Source: Alkalibacterium sp. | GTDB lineage: Bacteria; Bacillota; Bacilli; Lactobacillales; Carnobacteriaceae_A | Direction of reading: 5' to 3' | Assembly: GCA_007692455.1 (NCBI GenBank) | Contig: RECC01000043.1 | Span: forward strand, 1 to 47,394 | DNA: 47,394 bases | Shown here: positions 33,694-41,873 of the stretch, one piece after another | Layout of the letters: each line of letters begins with the position of its first letter | Numbering within the stretch: the stretch's first letter is position 1 | Made by a program: the position numbers and the translations under genes | The notes under the pieces: model-generated | What the model was told of the DNA's origin: nothing | Seen by the model: the letters and a program-made list of their open reading frames with translations, nothing else | Database searches by the model: none

Positions 33694-33972
33694 TCAAAAG
33701 ATGAGGAGCACATAGACCCCCACAGTCATTATAAAAAAGACCGGGAGGCTGTAACGAAATACACTTTTCTGCGTTTTATGTCTGAAAATCATACTGCCTG
33801 ACCAGGCACCAATACCGCCCATAATTGCTGCTGATAAGAGCAACTTCTTCTCTGAAATTCTATAGTTTTTTCTTTCTGAGCGTTTTTTATCTATATAAAA
33901 CAACCAGAGCGTTCTGACATTCAATAAAAAAAATATGGCAGTTACTGATAACTGCCAAAAATCTAAAGCCAT
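33694..33972 (-). CDS. DUF1294 family membrane protein
   Basis: A 92-residue membrane protein with about three hydrophobic segments. FYIDKKRSERKNYRISEKKL, LLSAAIMGGIGAWSGSMIF and RHKTQKSVFRYSLPVFF are the DUF1294 signature (the family named for Asp-Lys, arginines and the G-G-x-G-A-x-x-G helix). AAGGGGG lies about 12 bases before the ATG. In larger relatives the domain is joined to a cold-shock domain, but here it stands alone. The function is unknown. Confidence 0.88.
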   Translation of the reverse strand: MALDFWQLSVTAIFFLLNVRTLWLFYIDKKRSERKNYRISEKKLLLSAAIMGGIGAWSGSMIFRHKTQKSVFRYSLPVFFIMTVGVYVLLIF

Positions 33973-34020
33973 TTAAAACTGTTCCCCCTTCAACTTTCCA
34001 GATTTGCACATAGATAGATT

Positions 34021-34050
34021 AAAAGACCACTTGTATAAAGTGGTCTTTTT
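34021..34050 (-). terminator. Terminator after the CapA-like gene
   Basis: AAAAGACCACTT pairs with AAGTGGTCTTTT around a 5-base loop, directly beyond the stop codon at 34054. Confidence 0.85.
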
Positions 34051-34053
34051 AAC

Positions 34054-35373
34054 TTACTCATTGTCAGGCTGTTCCAGATTCAGTCGGTCAGTAGTTTCCT
34101 GATAGCTGTTTCTCATACGGTTTCTGAAATCTTCACTGAATTCCTCATTTTCCATGTGATCTTCTACAGGAAGAATGCGGTACGTATAATTCTGATTTCC
34201 GTCATGTCTGTTTCTATAAACCCAGGTTGGTGTATAGTCGACGTTCTGCACAGTCGTTTCACCAGTCTGTTCATTTTTCTGAATATCAATATGCATAACG
34301 ACACCGTCTTCAGTAGGCGCCATAGATTCACCTAATGTTTCACGTCGCTGGTTGGAAACAAAATTCCCTAACGAATAGGCTACAAAAGATTCATTGCCAT
34401 CCACTTCAAGAAACTCTGTAGGTTGAATAACGTGAGGATGACTCCCCAGTATGATATCCACACCTTCTCGGGTCAGCAGTTCAGCATAATGGCGTTGATA
34501 GTCATTTGGTTCACGCTGATATTCCTGCCCCCAGTGAAGATAGGAAACCATTATGTCAACATCTGCTTCACGGGCTTCTTCAATATCTGCAAGAATGCGT
34601 TCTTCACTTATCATATTGACCATATTATTCAATTCCTGATCGGAATACTGTGCTTCCAGTCCGTTCAGGTGCTCAGTGTAAGCAAGAATAGCTATTTTTA
34701 TACCATTAACATCCTTATAAAAAACGTGGGAATCAGGCGCTTCTGAGAAGGTTCCAACAGGATCCAGTCCCTTTTCTTCAATCACTTCAACCGTTCTTCT
34801 CAGTCCTTCTGCTCGTGTGTCCAGACTATGGTTATTGGTGGTTATGATTGTATCAAAACCTGCATAATCCAGAGCATCTACAATAGCATCGGGTGTATTA
34901 AACAAAGGGTAACCAATGTATGGTCTCGAGTCACCAGCTAGTGTCGTTTCAAGATTGGCAATGGCTATATCTGCACCCTCGATGTGAGGTCTGATATCTT
35001 CAAAAACGGATGTAAAGTCATACGTATCTGTTTCCGCATCGTAGGCACTTTCTAGCTGGGAGCCGTGTCCCATGACATCTCCGACAGCTGACAGACGTAT
35101 ATCAATAAAGGTTTCTTCTTCCTCTTCTTCTACAACATCAGTGCCCTCTGTAGCCTCTCCGTTATCAGTTGTATCACTTTCGTCTGCTTCATCACCATTA
35201 TCTGTTTCTGCTACTTGTCCATTTTCATCGGAGTCCGCTTCATTGGCTGAATCTGAGTTATCCTGTGCTAAATTAATAGCAAAAGCAGTGGCGGCTACAA
35301 GTATGACTGCAAAACCTACTATTAAAGCTATCCACTTAGTAATGCTTTTTTTTCTATTATTCACCGGTCTCAA
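34054..35373 (-). CDS. CapA-family membrane-anchored metallophosphoesterase
   Basis: A 439-residue protein with an N-terminal membrane helix (about 14-34), an acidic Asp/Glu/Thr linker (about 36-90) and an extracellular PGA_cap domain. SAVGDVMGHGSQL, IANLETTLAG, TTNNHSLD, VSYLHWGQEY, LGSHPHVIQ and AYSLGNFVSN are the metallophosphoesterase-like motifs. CapA/PgsA proteins act in poly-gamma-glutamate export, but no capB/capC is nearby, so the role is more general or unknown. It starts at TTG, 8 bases after GAGG, and overlaps the VanY gene by 17 bases. Confidence 0.9.
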   Translation of the reverse strand: MRPVNNRKKSITKWIALIVGFAVILVAATAFAINLAQDNSDSANEADSDENGQVAETDNGDEADESDTTDNGEATEGTDVVEEEEEETFIDIRLSAVGDVMGHGSQLESAYDAETDTYDFTSVFEDIRPHIEGADIAIANLETTLAGDSRPYIGYPLFNTPDAIVDALDYAGFDTIITTNNHSLDTRAEGLRRTVEVIEEKGLDPVGTFSEAPDSHVFYKDVNGIKIAILAYTEHLNGLEAQYSDQELNNMVNMISEERILADIEEAREADVDIMVSYLHWGQEYQREPNDYQRHYAELLTREGVDIILGSHPHVIQPTEFLEVDGNESFVAYSLGNFVSNQRRETLGESMAPTEDGVVMHIDIQKNEQTGETTVQNVDYTPTWVYRNRHDGNQNYTYRILPVEDHMENEEFSEDFRNRMRNSYQETTDRLNLEQPDNE

Positions 35374-36253
35374 TGTCTATACCTCTTTCGATTAAGTATT
35401 CTTCGTAAGTTAATCCTGATTCATAAATATCTAGTGCAAGTTCTTCACCAAAATAGCGAAGATGCCACGGCTCGTATTGATAGCCTGTGATGTCTTCTGT
35501 ACCTTCAGGGTATCTGATAACGAAGCCGAATTCGTGTGCATTCTCTTCGACCCAAATTCCTTCCGGAGTGCTCCCGAATTCTTCTGATAATTGATAGTTA
35601 GCACTTTCGCTGGTCACGTCCATAGCCAGTCCAGTTTGATGCTCGCTTTCACCAGGTCTTGCACTGTAACGGTTTGCCGCTTCTTCACCATGGTTCTCTA
35701 CATAGCTGTTAAACAGCTGGACCTGTGTCTGATAGGATCTGTATCCTGAACGGGCATGCAGGATAATACCCTCTTCTTCAGCAGCGGCGAACATTTCTGT
35801 TAATGCATCAGATGCCACTTCTCTCAACTGTCTAATTTCAGGGTTTTCCAATACAGTTGGCACCTCTACAGTTACCAAATCTTCAGGAGCATAGTCTTCC
35901 GGTAAGGCATACTGTTTATTTACCAGTACTTTAACACTGTCAGGATTCAACAGGTCGTCTTCCATATCAATCGATACTGTATTCTCGTCTTCTTCAACTT
36001 CATCTTCATTTTCGTCTTCTACCTCAGATTCAGATTCGCTATCTGATTCTTCTGAGTCAGAATCTGAAGAATTATTTTCATCTTCTTCTAATTCTCCATT
36101 TAAATCGTTATCTTCATCTGTCTGTGTGCTTTCTTCTACTGAATCCTCTTCTTGTTGATTATCCTGACCGTTGTCATTATTATCTGTACAGCCGGATAGA
36201 GCTAAAAAGCTCATTAAAATACTTGCCGTTATTAAGTTTCTATGCAATTTCAA
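35357..36253 (-). CDS. VanY-like D-alanyl-D-alanine carboxypeptidase lipoprotein
   Basis: A 298-residue lipoprotein that trims the terminal D-Ala from peptidoglycan stem peptides. The signal peptide ends in a lipobox LSGC with Cys-22. An extremely acidic Ser/Asp/Glu/Asn linker (about 25-95) leads to an M15B domain with YRSYQTQVQLFNSY, SEHQTGLAMDV (zinc His and Asp) and EPWHLRYFG (catalytic Glu and zinc His). It starts at TTG with GAGGAG 8 bases upstream. A hairpin AGACTAC / GTAGTCT (36283-36314) lies in its leader. It overlaps capA by 17 bases, so the two surface proteins are coupled. Confidence 0.92.
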   Translation of the reverse strand: MKLHRNLITASILMSFLALSGCTDNNDNGQDNQQEEDSVEESTQTDEDNDLNGELEEDENNSSDSDSEESDSESESEVEDENEDEVEEDENTVSIDMEDDLLNPDSVKVLVNKQYALPEDYAPEDLVTVEVPTVLENPEIRQLREVASDALTEMFAAAEEEGIILHARSGYRSYQTQVQLFNSYVENHGEEAANRYSARPGESEHQTGLAMDVTSESANYQLSEEFGSTPEGIWVEENAHEFGFVIRYPEGTEDITGYQYEPWHLRYFGEELALDIYESGLTYEEYLIERGIDIETGE

Positions 36254-36394
36254 TATACGAACTCCTCAATACAATTTATACTAGACTACCTTTAAAATAA
36301 AAGGTTTGTAGTCTTACACATGGTAACATTAATACAATCTTTTGTGTAAATTATTAATAAAATTACAAATTTCAGTCACAATAACCCATTCAGA

Positions 36395-37144
36395 TCATTC
36401 CTTTGGACTGTTCTCTTTAATAAATTCACTTATCAGTCTCGCTAGTTCTGTGTGCTGACTTTCTCTGCTTATGCTGCCTGTTCCGTCACCTGATTGAAAT
36501 CCATAGTATCCGAAATTAGAGTGATTACCGCCTTCTATAACTTCATTCACAGTATGTTCAGGTAAATTTTCACTCGCTTCTTCATATCGCGTGCGATTTA
36601 AAATCTCATCATCTGAACCGGTAATAGACAAAACAGGCACATTGGTATCAGACAAATCGCTGTTTCCACTCGGATACGAAGCCAAAAATATAATGCCATC
36701 AAGAAGTTCGGTGTTTCCAGCAGCAAAAATCGACGCACTGGCTCCCCCGAGAGAATGACCGCTTATCCACCATTCGCCTTCTTCCTCATAGTCGTTGTAA
36801 ATATCTTCAAAAATAGAAAGGTTTAAAATAGCCAAGTTAAACGGCATGGAAGGAAGAAACACTCGATACCCTTCCTCGCTTAATTTGACTGCTAAAGGCA
36901 AATAGGCCTCTTCTTCAACTAATCCTCCCTGATAGAGAACAATGGAGTTCGTGAAACTATCCGGTTCAACACGAATCCAGCTGTCTTCCCGATGAACAGT
37001 TTCCAGTGACAATAAATCCGTTGCTTCAGGCATAGCGCTGTATGTGTTTAAACGGATAAAGAAATAAAGTCCCGCTAAAACTGAAATTATAAGAATGAGC
37101 AGACCTACTGTAAATATTTTCCAGTGTTTTTTTATTTTTTTCAT
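36395..37144 (-). CDS. Membrane-anchored alpha/beta hydrolase
   Basis: A 249-residue hydrolase with an N-terminal membrane helix (about 9-31) that places the catalytic domain outside the cell. The nucleophile elbow GHSLGG (in WISGHSLGGASASIFA), the Asp of SITGSDDEIL and the His of GGNHSNFGYYG form a full Ser-Asp-His triad, as in the abhydrolase_5 group. Substrate unknown. AAGGGAAG lies 8 bases before the ATG, 27 bases behind the Old Yellow Enzyme gene, so it is likely in the same operon. Confidence 0.87.
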   Translation of the reverse strand: MKKIKKHWKIFTVGLLILIISVLAGLYFFIRLNTYSAMPEATDLLSLETVHREDSWIRVEPDSFTNSIVLYQGGLVEEEAYLPLAVKLSEEGYRVFLPSMPFNLAILNLSIFEDIYNDYEEEGEWWISGHSLGGASASIFAAGNTELLDGIIFLASYPSGNSDLSDTNVPVLSITGSDDEILNRTRYEEASENLPEHTVNEVIEGGNHSNFGYYGFQSGDGTGSISRESQHTELARLISEFIKENSPKE

Positions 37145-37171
37145 TATGGATGCTTCCCTTATCTTAATTAT

Positions 37172-38395
37172 TTATTTTGAACGCCTTGGTGTAAGCGCCC
37201 GCAGACCATGTACTCTAAGTGTTTTAACAATGGGTTTCCAGGCATTACGGTAAATTTCCGGTTCTTTTCCTTCTGCAATGCGAGCCATCTGCTGTTCATA
37301 ATAGCTTATTCCAATAAGTCCACCTATTTTATCGTCAATAGCAGGCAAACCTGTCGTCAACCGAGGCAACTCTATTGTTTTTGTTTGCCGGGAAACTAAA
37401 GCATTTGACAATTCAGGCTTTAGTGCGAGTGGTCTAGCAAGGCCTATCATATCAGTGTAATGACTGTTGAGTGCTTTTTCCATAGTGGACAGTTTTCTAA
37501 ACCCACCTGTTATAACAATTAGAGTGTCTAACCTATGTCTGATTTCTTTTACATAATCTATGAAAAACACTTCTTCATCGGAAGATGCTTTAAACATTTT
37601 CGGATTATCATAGTTCCCTCCCGAAATTTCAATTAAATCTATACCTAAATCTGACATTTTCTTCATCACTGTCAGCGATTCCTTTTCATTAAATCCTCCT
37701 TCAGTGAAATCTGAAATATTCAATTTTAGGCCGATGGGAAAGGTCTCTCCTGCTTTACGTCTCATTTCTAAATAGATTTTCTTTAAAAACAGCATTCTTC
37801 CGGTTAAATCTCCTCCAAATTCATCTGTTCGTCTATTGGTTATGGGCGATAGAAACTGACTCACTAAATACCCGTGAGCGCCATGTATCTGCACCCCGCT
37901 GAAACCTGTTTCTTTTGCCAATTGAGCGGCTTCTCCAAATTTTTCAATCAGCCGATCAATTTCTCTCTTTGTCAGTTCGCGTGGTGGATTGAAGAATTGC
38001 TTCAGGTTTGAATCAAAGGGTACCGCACTCGGAGCAACAGGCTGTGCCGACACTGATTTAGGTGACTGTCGTCCAGGATGATTCAACTGCATCCAGAGAT
38101 TAGTATTGTTTACTGTCCCTGCATTCGACCAGCTAATGAAGTTGTTCCGGTTCGATTTAGAATCCAGCACAACATTTCCTGGTTCCCCCAAGGCATTTCG
38201 GTCTACCATTACATTACCCGTCACTACAATTCCGCTTCCACCTTCAGCCCACTTTCGATACAAGACTTGATGGTACTCATTCGGGTTATGATCTTTGCTG
38301 GCCAGTGCCTCACTCATTGCTGCTTTGAACAATCGGTTTTTTATGTTTTGCCCATTTGTCAGCGTTAGCGGACTATCAACATTCAAGTTAGTCAT
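37172..38395 (-). CDS. NADH:flavin oxidoreductase, Old Yellow Enzyme family
   Basis: This FMN enzyme of about 407 residues reduces activated carbon-carbon double bonds with NAD(P)H. SPLTLTNGQNIKNRLFKAAM begins the barrel; WMQLNHPGRQSP, VQIHGAHGYLVSQFLSP (His-x2-His for substrate), GLKLNISDF and IVITGGFRK (FMN) are present. It is the short OYE type without an iron-sulfur reductase tail. AAGGAGAG lies 11 bases before the chosen ATG; upstream starts fall inside the preceding gene. It lies 17 bases behind the unknown 363-residue protein. Confidence 0.92.
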   Translation of the reverse strand: MTNLNVDSPLTLTNGQNIKNRLFKAAMSEALASKDHNPNEYHQVLYRKWAEGGSGIVVTGNVMVDRNALGEPGNVVLDSKSNRNNFISWSNAGTVNNTNLWMQLNHPGRQSPKSVSAQPVAPSAVPFDSNLKQFFNPPRELTKREIDRLIEKFGEAAQLAKETGFSGVQIHGAHGYLVSQFLSPITNRRTDEFGGDLTGRMLFLKKIYLEMRRKAGETFPIGLKLNISDFTEGGFNEKESLTVMKKMSDLGIDLIEISGGNYDNPKMFKASSDEEVFFIDYVKEIRHRLDTLIVITGGFRKLSTMEKALNSHYTDMIGLARPLALKPELSNALVSRQTKTIELPRLTTGLPAIDDKIGGLIGISYYEQQMARIAEGKEPEIYRNAWKPIVKTLRVHGLRALTPRRSK

Positions 38396-38412
38396 GGTAT
38401 TAACTGCTCTCC

Positions 38413-39504
38413 TTAATTCATATTTATTCTCTTCCATTTTGAATGCATGTAATAATTTGATTGATTACGTTCAGTTATATACCCTGTCCATTCATACGTT
38501 TTAGGCCATTGTGTAAATACAGGTGCAATTCTATACAGCACTCTTAATTCCCACTTATCCTGAACAGGCAACCAGCCTAGAGAAGGGCAGCACTTCACTT
38601 TAATGTCATTACCTTTTCTAATAACAGCATAGTTCCCGGTGATTTTGCCTACAGAAGGGTGGGACATAATGGTAAAGGTTCCTTCAGTCAACTGATTGTT
38701 CTCAAGGGAAACTATATTAGGAAAAGGCGGTGAGAATGTGAGGGCTATCGGATAAGTTGCATTTATCTGAGTCATCTTTTTTATGGAAGGGACAGACTTC
38801 TCCCAACTTATCTTTAGAATGGTCTTTTCAGATTTATATTCCTGCTGGTGGTTCTTTAATTTAATGACACCAATATGATCATCTAAAGCAGGATTTAAAT
38901 AGGCTATAAGTGGCTTGTTGCTGTAACGGGTAAAGGACATGCGACTGCCATCTATAGGCATGGGGAGTATATCCAGTTTATGCCTTTTGCCAGCTATCTT
39001 TACCTCCAGTATCGACTCTTTTTTTCTGACAAAATAAAAATCATATAAAAGAATCATTGGAAAAGAAGTCGGTTTTCGAGTTGCCATTCCCATTGGCGCA
39101 AGTAGACTGAAAGGTTGAGCATCATTTGAATGGTTTTCGCTGATTCTAATGCTGATTTCCCGGTTATACTTATCAGTAAACTGAAATGCTGCACTTACTC
39201 CTTTAGGCGTCACAATAAAATGCGCATTAGTGAATTCTGTTTTTATTTTTTCAGAAAGACCTTTTCCAGTATGATCATAGTCTTTATCCTCTACGTCTGA
39301 GAATGACTGGTAGTAGACATCTACCAAGCCATCCCTTCTCCAGCCGATAATCACGTAAGTCTCGGCATTTTCTTCTTTGCTGAAAACTTGTGGTTCCAAA
39401 CCAATATAGTGCTCATCAGGGTCTTTTGAAAAATTGACCAGCAACAGTCGCTGCATCGGTTCTATCATTATAAAAAACGGGTTGATCATTGTTGTTTTAC
39501 TCAT
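38413..39504 (-). CDS. Unknown protein, 363 residues
   Basis: I do not recognise this protein. It looks soluble, has no signal peptide or long hydrophobic segment, and is rich in beta strands, with many Tyr and Trp (for example GWRRDGLVDVYYQSFSDV and WELRVLYRIAPVFTQWPKTY). The two-part layout is like lipocalin-type or AttH-like barrels, but this is only an impression. AAGGAAG lies 9 bases before the ATG. It is followed by an Old Yellow Enzyme after 17 bases, so it may act on or carry a hydrophobic substrate of that enzyme. Confidence 0.7.
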   Translation of the reverse strand: MSKTTMINPFFIMIEPMQRLLLVNFSKDPDEHYIGLEPQVFSKEENAETYVIIGWRRDGLVDVYYQSFSDVEDKDYDHTGKGLSEKIKTEFTNAHFIVTPKGVSAAFQFTDKYNREISIRISENHSNDAQPFSLLAPMGMATRKPTSFPMILLYDFYFVRKKESILEVKIAGKRHKLDILPMPIDGSRMSFTRYSNKPLIAYLNPALDDHIGVIKLKNHQQEYKSEKTILKISWEKSVPSIKKMTQINATYPIALTFSPPFPNIVSLENNQLTEGTFTIMSHPSVGKITGNYAVIRKGNDIKVKCCPSLGWLPVQDKWELRVLYRIAPVFTQWPKTYEWTGYITERNQSNYYMHSKWKRINMN

Positions 39505-39577
39505 AATCCGTCACTTCCTTTTAATTCTAGGAAAAAGAGTCCCGCTACACTTACCGGCAATCGCTCTGTACATCCAT

Positions 39578-39583
39578 ATTATA
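39578..39583 (-). promoter_or_regulatory. -10 box upstream of the unknown gene and OYE operon
   Basis: A perfect TATAAT on the minus strand lies 74 bases before the start codon. No good -35 box is seen. Confidence 0.35.
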
Positions 39584-39642
39584 CCGTTTCTTTCTGAAAA
39601 GATATATTCATAGCTTCTTAAACGATTAAAGCAATACATAAA

Positions 39643-39672
39643 AATACCAGCCAGATTCAATAGTGATCTGGC
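39643..39672 (-). terminator. Terminator after ywbE
   Basis: On the minus strand GCCAGAT pairs with ATCTGGC around a 9-base loop, followed by TGGTATTTTTATG. Confidence 0.65.
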
Positions 39673-39719
39673 CGGTGCTGGCAATGAATATATTTCTTAA
39701 CTAACATTGCTAATTAAAA

Positions 39720-39914
39720 TCAGTTAAGTATCTCTTTTACACGTCCAACAACATTGTCTTCAAGCTTAACTTTAATCCCGTGAGGATGATTAGCTGAGTT
39801 AGTCAGAATGCGCGAAACTACGCCTTCTGTAAGCTTTCCCGATCTCTGATCTTCTTTCTTAACCACTTTCACTCTTGAGCCGACTTTAATATCTGCTCGC
39901 TTAGTTCCATCCAT
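39720..39914 (-). CDS. ywbE: YwbE family protein
   Basis: This 64-residue protein matches the YwbE family (DUF2196). KVGSRVKVVKKEDQRSGKLT then EGVVSRILTNS and HGIKVKLEDNVVGRVKEIL fit the family throughout, and it is a small beta-barrel-like protein of unknown function, widespread in Firmicutes and some marine bacteria. AGGAGG lies 6 bases before the ATG. It is divergent from the heliorhodopsin gene, with a 287-base gap between the start codons. Confidence 0.9.
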   Translation of the reverse strand: MDGTKRADIKVGSRVKVVKKEDQRSGKLTEGVVSRILTNSANHPHGIKVKLEDNVVGRVKEILN

Positions 39915-40078
39915 ACAAATCCTCCTGATAGTCTATTTTCTCTCTTTTATAGTAACACAAGTAGTCAAGTGTAGATAACTTATCTGGCACTTATATAAGC
40001 CACTAACCTGTCCTGATGATTTTCATACTAATTATTTAACTGTATGGAGACTTAGACAGAGGGTTTTGAAAAAGTATA

Positions 40079-40087
40079 TGGTAAAAT
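40079..40087 (+). promoter_or_regulatory. Candidate extended -10 promoter of the heliorhodopsin gene
   Basis: TGG followed by TAAAAT (40082-40087) would start RNA near 40094, leaving a leader of about 108 bases. The -35 region is poor. Confidence 0.4.
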
Positions 40088-40136
40088 AAGTAATAATAAC
40101 AGTTTATATTTTTTGCAAGCAATTGGACATTGATGT

Positions 40137-40171
40137 AAAGGAGGACAGTCAAAAGAATGCAGTCATTATAA
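40137..40171 (+). other. Orphan ribosome site and possible minileader MQSL
   Basis: A near-perfect AAAGGAGG (40137-40144) has no gene behind it except ATG CAG TCA TTA TAA (40157-40171), a four-codon frame 12 bases later. It ends 30 bases before the heliorhodopsin ATG. It may be a leader peptide or a regulatory ribosome-binding site. Confidence 0.3.
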
Positions 40172-40201
40172 CTTCTCAACTATTGAAAGAAGGTGCCGGT
40201 T

Positions 40202-40984
40202 ATGTCAAAAGCTATTACTTTTTCATCCTTGAAAAAATTTAACACCATTATGGGCGGGCTTCACTTGCTTCAAGGGCTGCTTATGCTCGGTTTTGCACTC
40301 TTCATTGATCGTATTGCAGATTTCCGTATTCCCGTACTCTCTTATTTTCTGACATTCGATGAAACTCAAATGCGGCTGGTAACTGAGCCAAGACATGTAT
40401 TCGACATGCCGTTTGGAATAATGGTGTCCCTATTTCTATTTCTTTCAGCTCTTGCTCATTTTATCATCGTCAGTCCATGGGGTAATCGGATATACAACCG
40501 CGATTTAGAGCGAGGGATGAACCGATTCCGCTGGTATGAATATGCTTTGAGTTCCTCATTAATGATTATCCTTATTGCTTTGCTTTTTGGTGTTTATGAT
40601 ATTGGGGCTCTCATTTTGATTTTTGTCGTCAATGCCTCCATGAACTTATTTGGTCTTGATATGGAGGAAATCAATTCATATACAAAAAAAGTTAACTGGA
40701 AACCATTTGTTTTCGGGACCATCGCTGGTCTCGCCCCTTGGGTAGTCATTTTAATGTACGCCTTCGGAAACTCCAACCCGGCTGAAGTGCCTTGGTTTGT
40801 CTACGCAATTGTCGGGAGTTACTTTGTGTTCTTCAACTTGTTCCCTATTAATATGATTTTACAGTACAAGAAAATCGGAAAGTGGGAGAACTACTTGTAT
40901 GGCGAACGTGGTTACATCATTTTAAGTCTTGTAGCCAAATCCGTATTGGCCTGGCTGGCTTTTGCAGGAGTCATGCAGCCATAA
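40202..40984 (+). CDS. Heliorhodopsin
   Basis: A 260-residue seven-helix retinal protein of the heliorhodopsin class, which is inverted in the membrane compared with other microbial rhodopsins (N-terminus inside). Key matches are FNTIMGGLHLLQG (helix 1), RWYEYALSSSLMIILIAL (helix 3, with counterion Glu at about 113), NASMNLFG, GLAPWVVILMY and the helix-7 segment YIILSLVAKSVLAW, whose Lys (about 246) would bind retinal. The usual Q after LAW is L here. The ATG at 40202 follows AGAAGG by about 8 bases; a GTG three codons earlier overlaps it. Heliorhodopsins do not clearly pump ions, and light sensing is the usual proposal. No carotenoid or retinal synthesis gene is in this window. Confidence 0.95.
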   Translation: MSKAITFSSLKKFNTIMGGLHLLQGLLMLGFALFIDRIADFRIPVLSYFLTFDETQMRLVTEPRHVFDMPFGIMVSLFLFLSALAHFIIVSPWGNRIYNRDLERGMNRFRWYEYALSSSLMIILIALLFGVYDIGALILIFVVNASMNLFGLDMEEINSYTKKVNWKPFVFGTIAGLAPWVVILMYAFGNSNPAEVPWFVYAIVGSYFVFFNLFPINMILQYKKIGKWENYLYGERGYIILSLVAKSVLAWLAFAGVMQP

Positions 40985-41003
40985 TAATACTGAACTGAAT
41001 AAC

Positions 41004-41064
41004 AAGGCTGATAGTCGTCTTCAGCAGGACTGTTCCTGCCCGAAAATAACTGTCAGCCTTTTTT
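41004..41064. terminator. Bidirectional terminator between heliorhodopsin and methyltransferase
   Basis: AAGGCTGATAGT pairs with ACTGTCAGCCTT (12 bp), enclosing an inner GCAGGA / TCCTGC hairpin, then TTTT. It lies between the two convergent genes. Confidence 0.8.
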
Positions 41065-41821
41065 AATTCATTTTGAGAAGAAAAGTCACACCGATTATGT
41101 CATTTTCAAGTTCCTCGCACTCCGCTTTCTGGCTTCTGACATAGCTGTCAAAGAGGTCAGCTTTATATGGGTGCCTTAGTTTCAGTTCTTCAGACCGCGT
41201 GGTAATGTAACTGATTTGTTCGTCACAGAGACTAATTAAATGGTCTTTTTCTATTGTTATCTCATCCAGAAGCATCAAATTTGTCTGTTCAAAAAATTTT
41301 AGCCAGTCTTTTCTTGTATAGTAATCATATGTTTCTGTTAAAGCATACCCATCGTCCAGAAGAATGTACCCCGCTGGTTTCAAGGCTTCCTTCAGTCTGT
41401 TGAGCATCTGAGGAGGTTCACCCAGTACGTTTCCGACTGCACCAAAAACTACCAGGTCTACCTGCTCTTGTTCCAAATTTAGCAATGTGATATCTGCCCT
41501 TAGAAACGTACATAAATCACTGACATGATAATCAGCTGCTTTATTCCTTGCTTCTTTGATAAAGTCACTCATTAAGTCATACCCTTTTGCTCTGCACTGA
41601 AACTGTTCAGCTATTTTAATGCTGACAGCTCCTTTCCCACAGGCCAGATCAAGAACAGTGGAGTCTGATGTCAGTACTTTATGATTCGTAATCAGTTCAA
41701 CCATATCATCAGGAGAGGAGCCGAGTTCCCATAAATCCTGCAGTAAGTAAGGCAGGAAGGGAACTAGTTCCACAGACTCCGCTGTCAAAGACTGCGCCAG
41801 TTTTTCTTCAGAAGAACTCAT
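41063..41821 (-). CDS. SAM-dependent class I methyltransferase
   Basis: A 252-residue methyltransferase. VLDLACGKGAVSIKIAE (about 56-72) is the S-adenosylmethionine motif I, AKGYDLMSDFIKEA is the acidic loop of motif II, and VDLVVFGAVGNVLGEPP (motif IV) follows. The pattern fits the small-molecule or Methyltransf_25/11 group, but the substrate is unknown. The start at 41821 follows AAAGGAT by 8 bases; an ATG three codons upstream overlaps that site. It is the last gene of a five-gene minus-strand run. Confidence 0.88.
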   Translation of the reverse strand: MSSSEEKLAQSLTAESVELVPFLPYLLQDLWELGSSPDDMVELITNHKVLTSDSTVLDLACGKGAVSIKIAEQFQCRAKGYDLMSDFIKEARNKAADYHVSDLCTFLRADITLLNLEQEQVDLVVFGAVGNVLGEPPQMLNRLKEALKPAGYILLDDGYALTETYDYYTRKDWLKFFEQTNLMLLDEITIEKDHLISLCDEQISYITTRSEELKLRHPYKADLFDSYVRSQKAECEELENDIIGVTFLLKMN

Positions 41822-41873
41822 CTGTATCATCCTTTCATAACAGTTTTTAGTAGCTCATCTTCTTGGACAAACT

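Noticed and set aside
34423-34746. Open frame of 107 codons opposite capA
   Set aside because: It lies fully inside a well-supported gene on the other strand, has no ribosome site and no family likeness.
35072-35395. Ser/Thr-rich open frame of 107 codons
   Set aside because: It is the reverse image of the acidic CapA linker; low-complexity codons make long chance frames.
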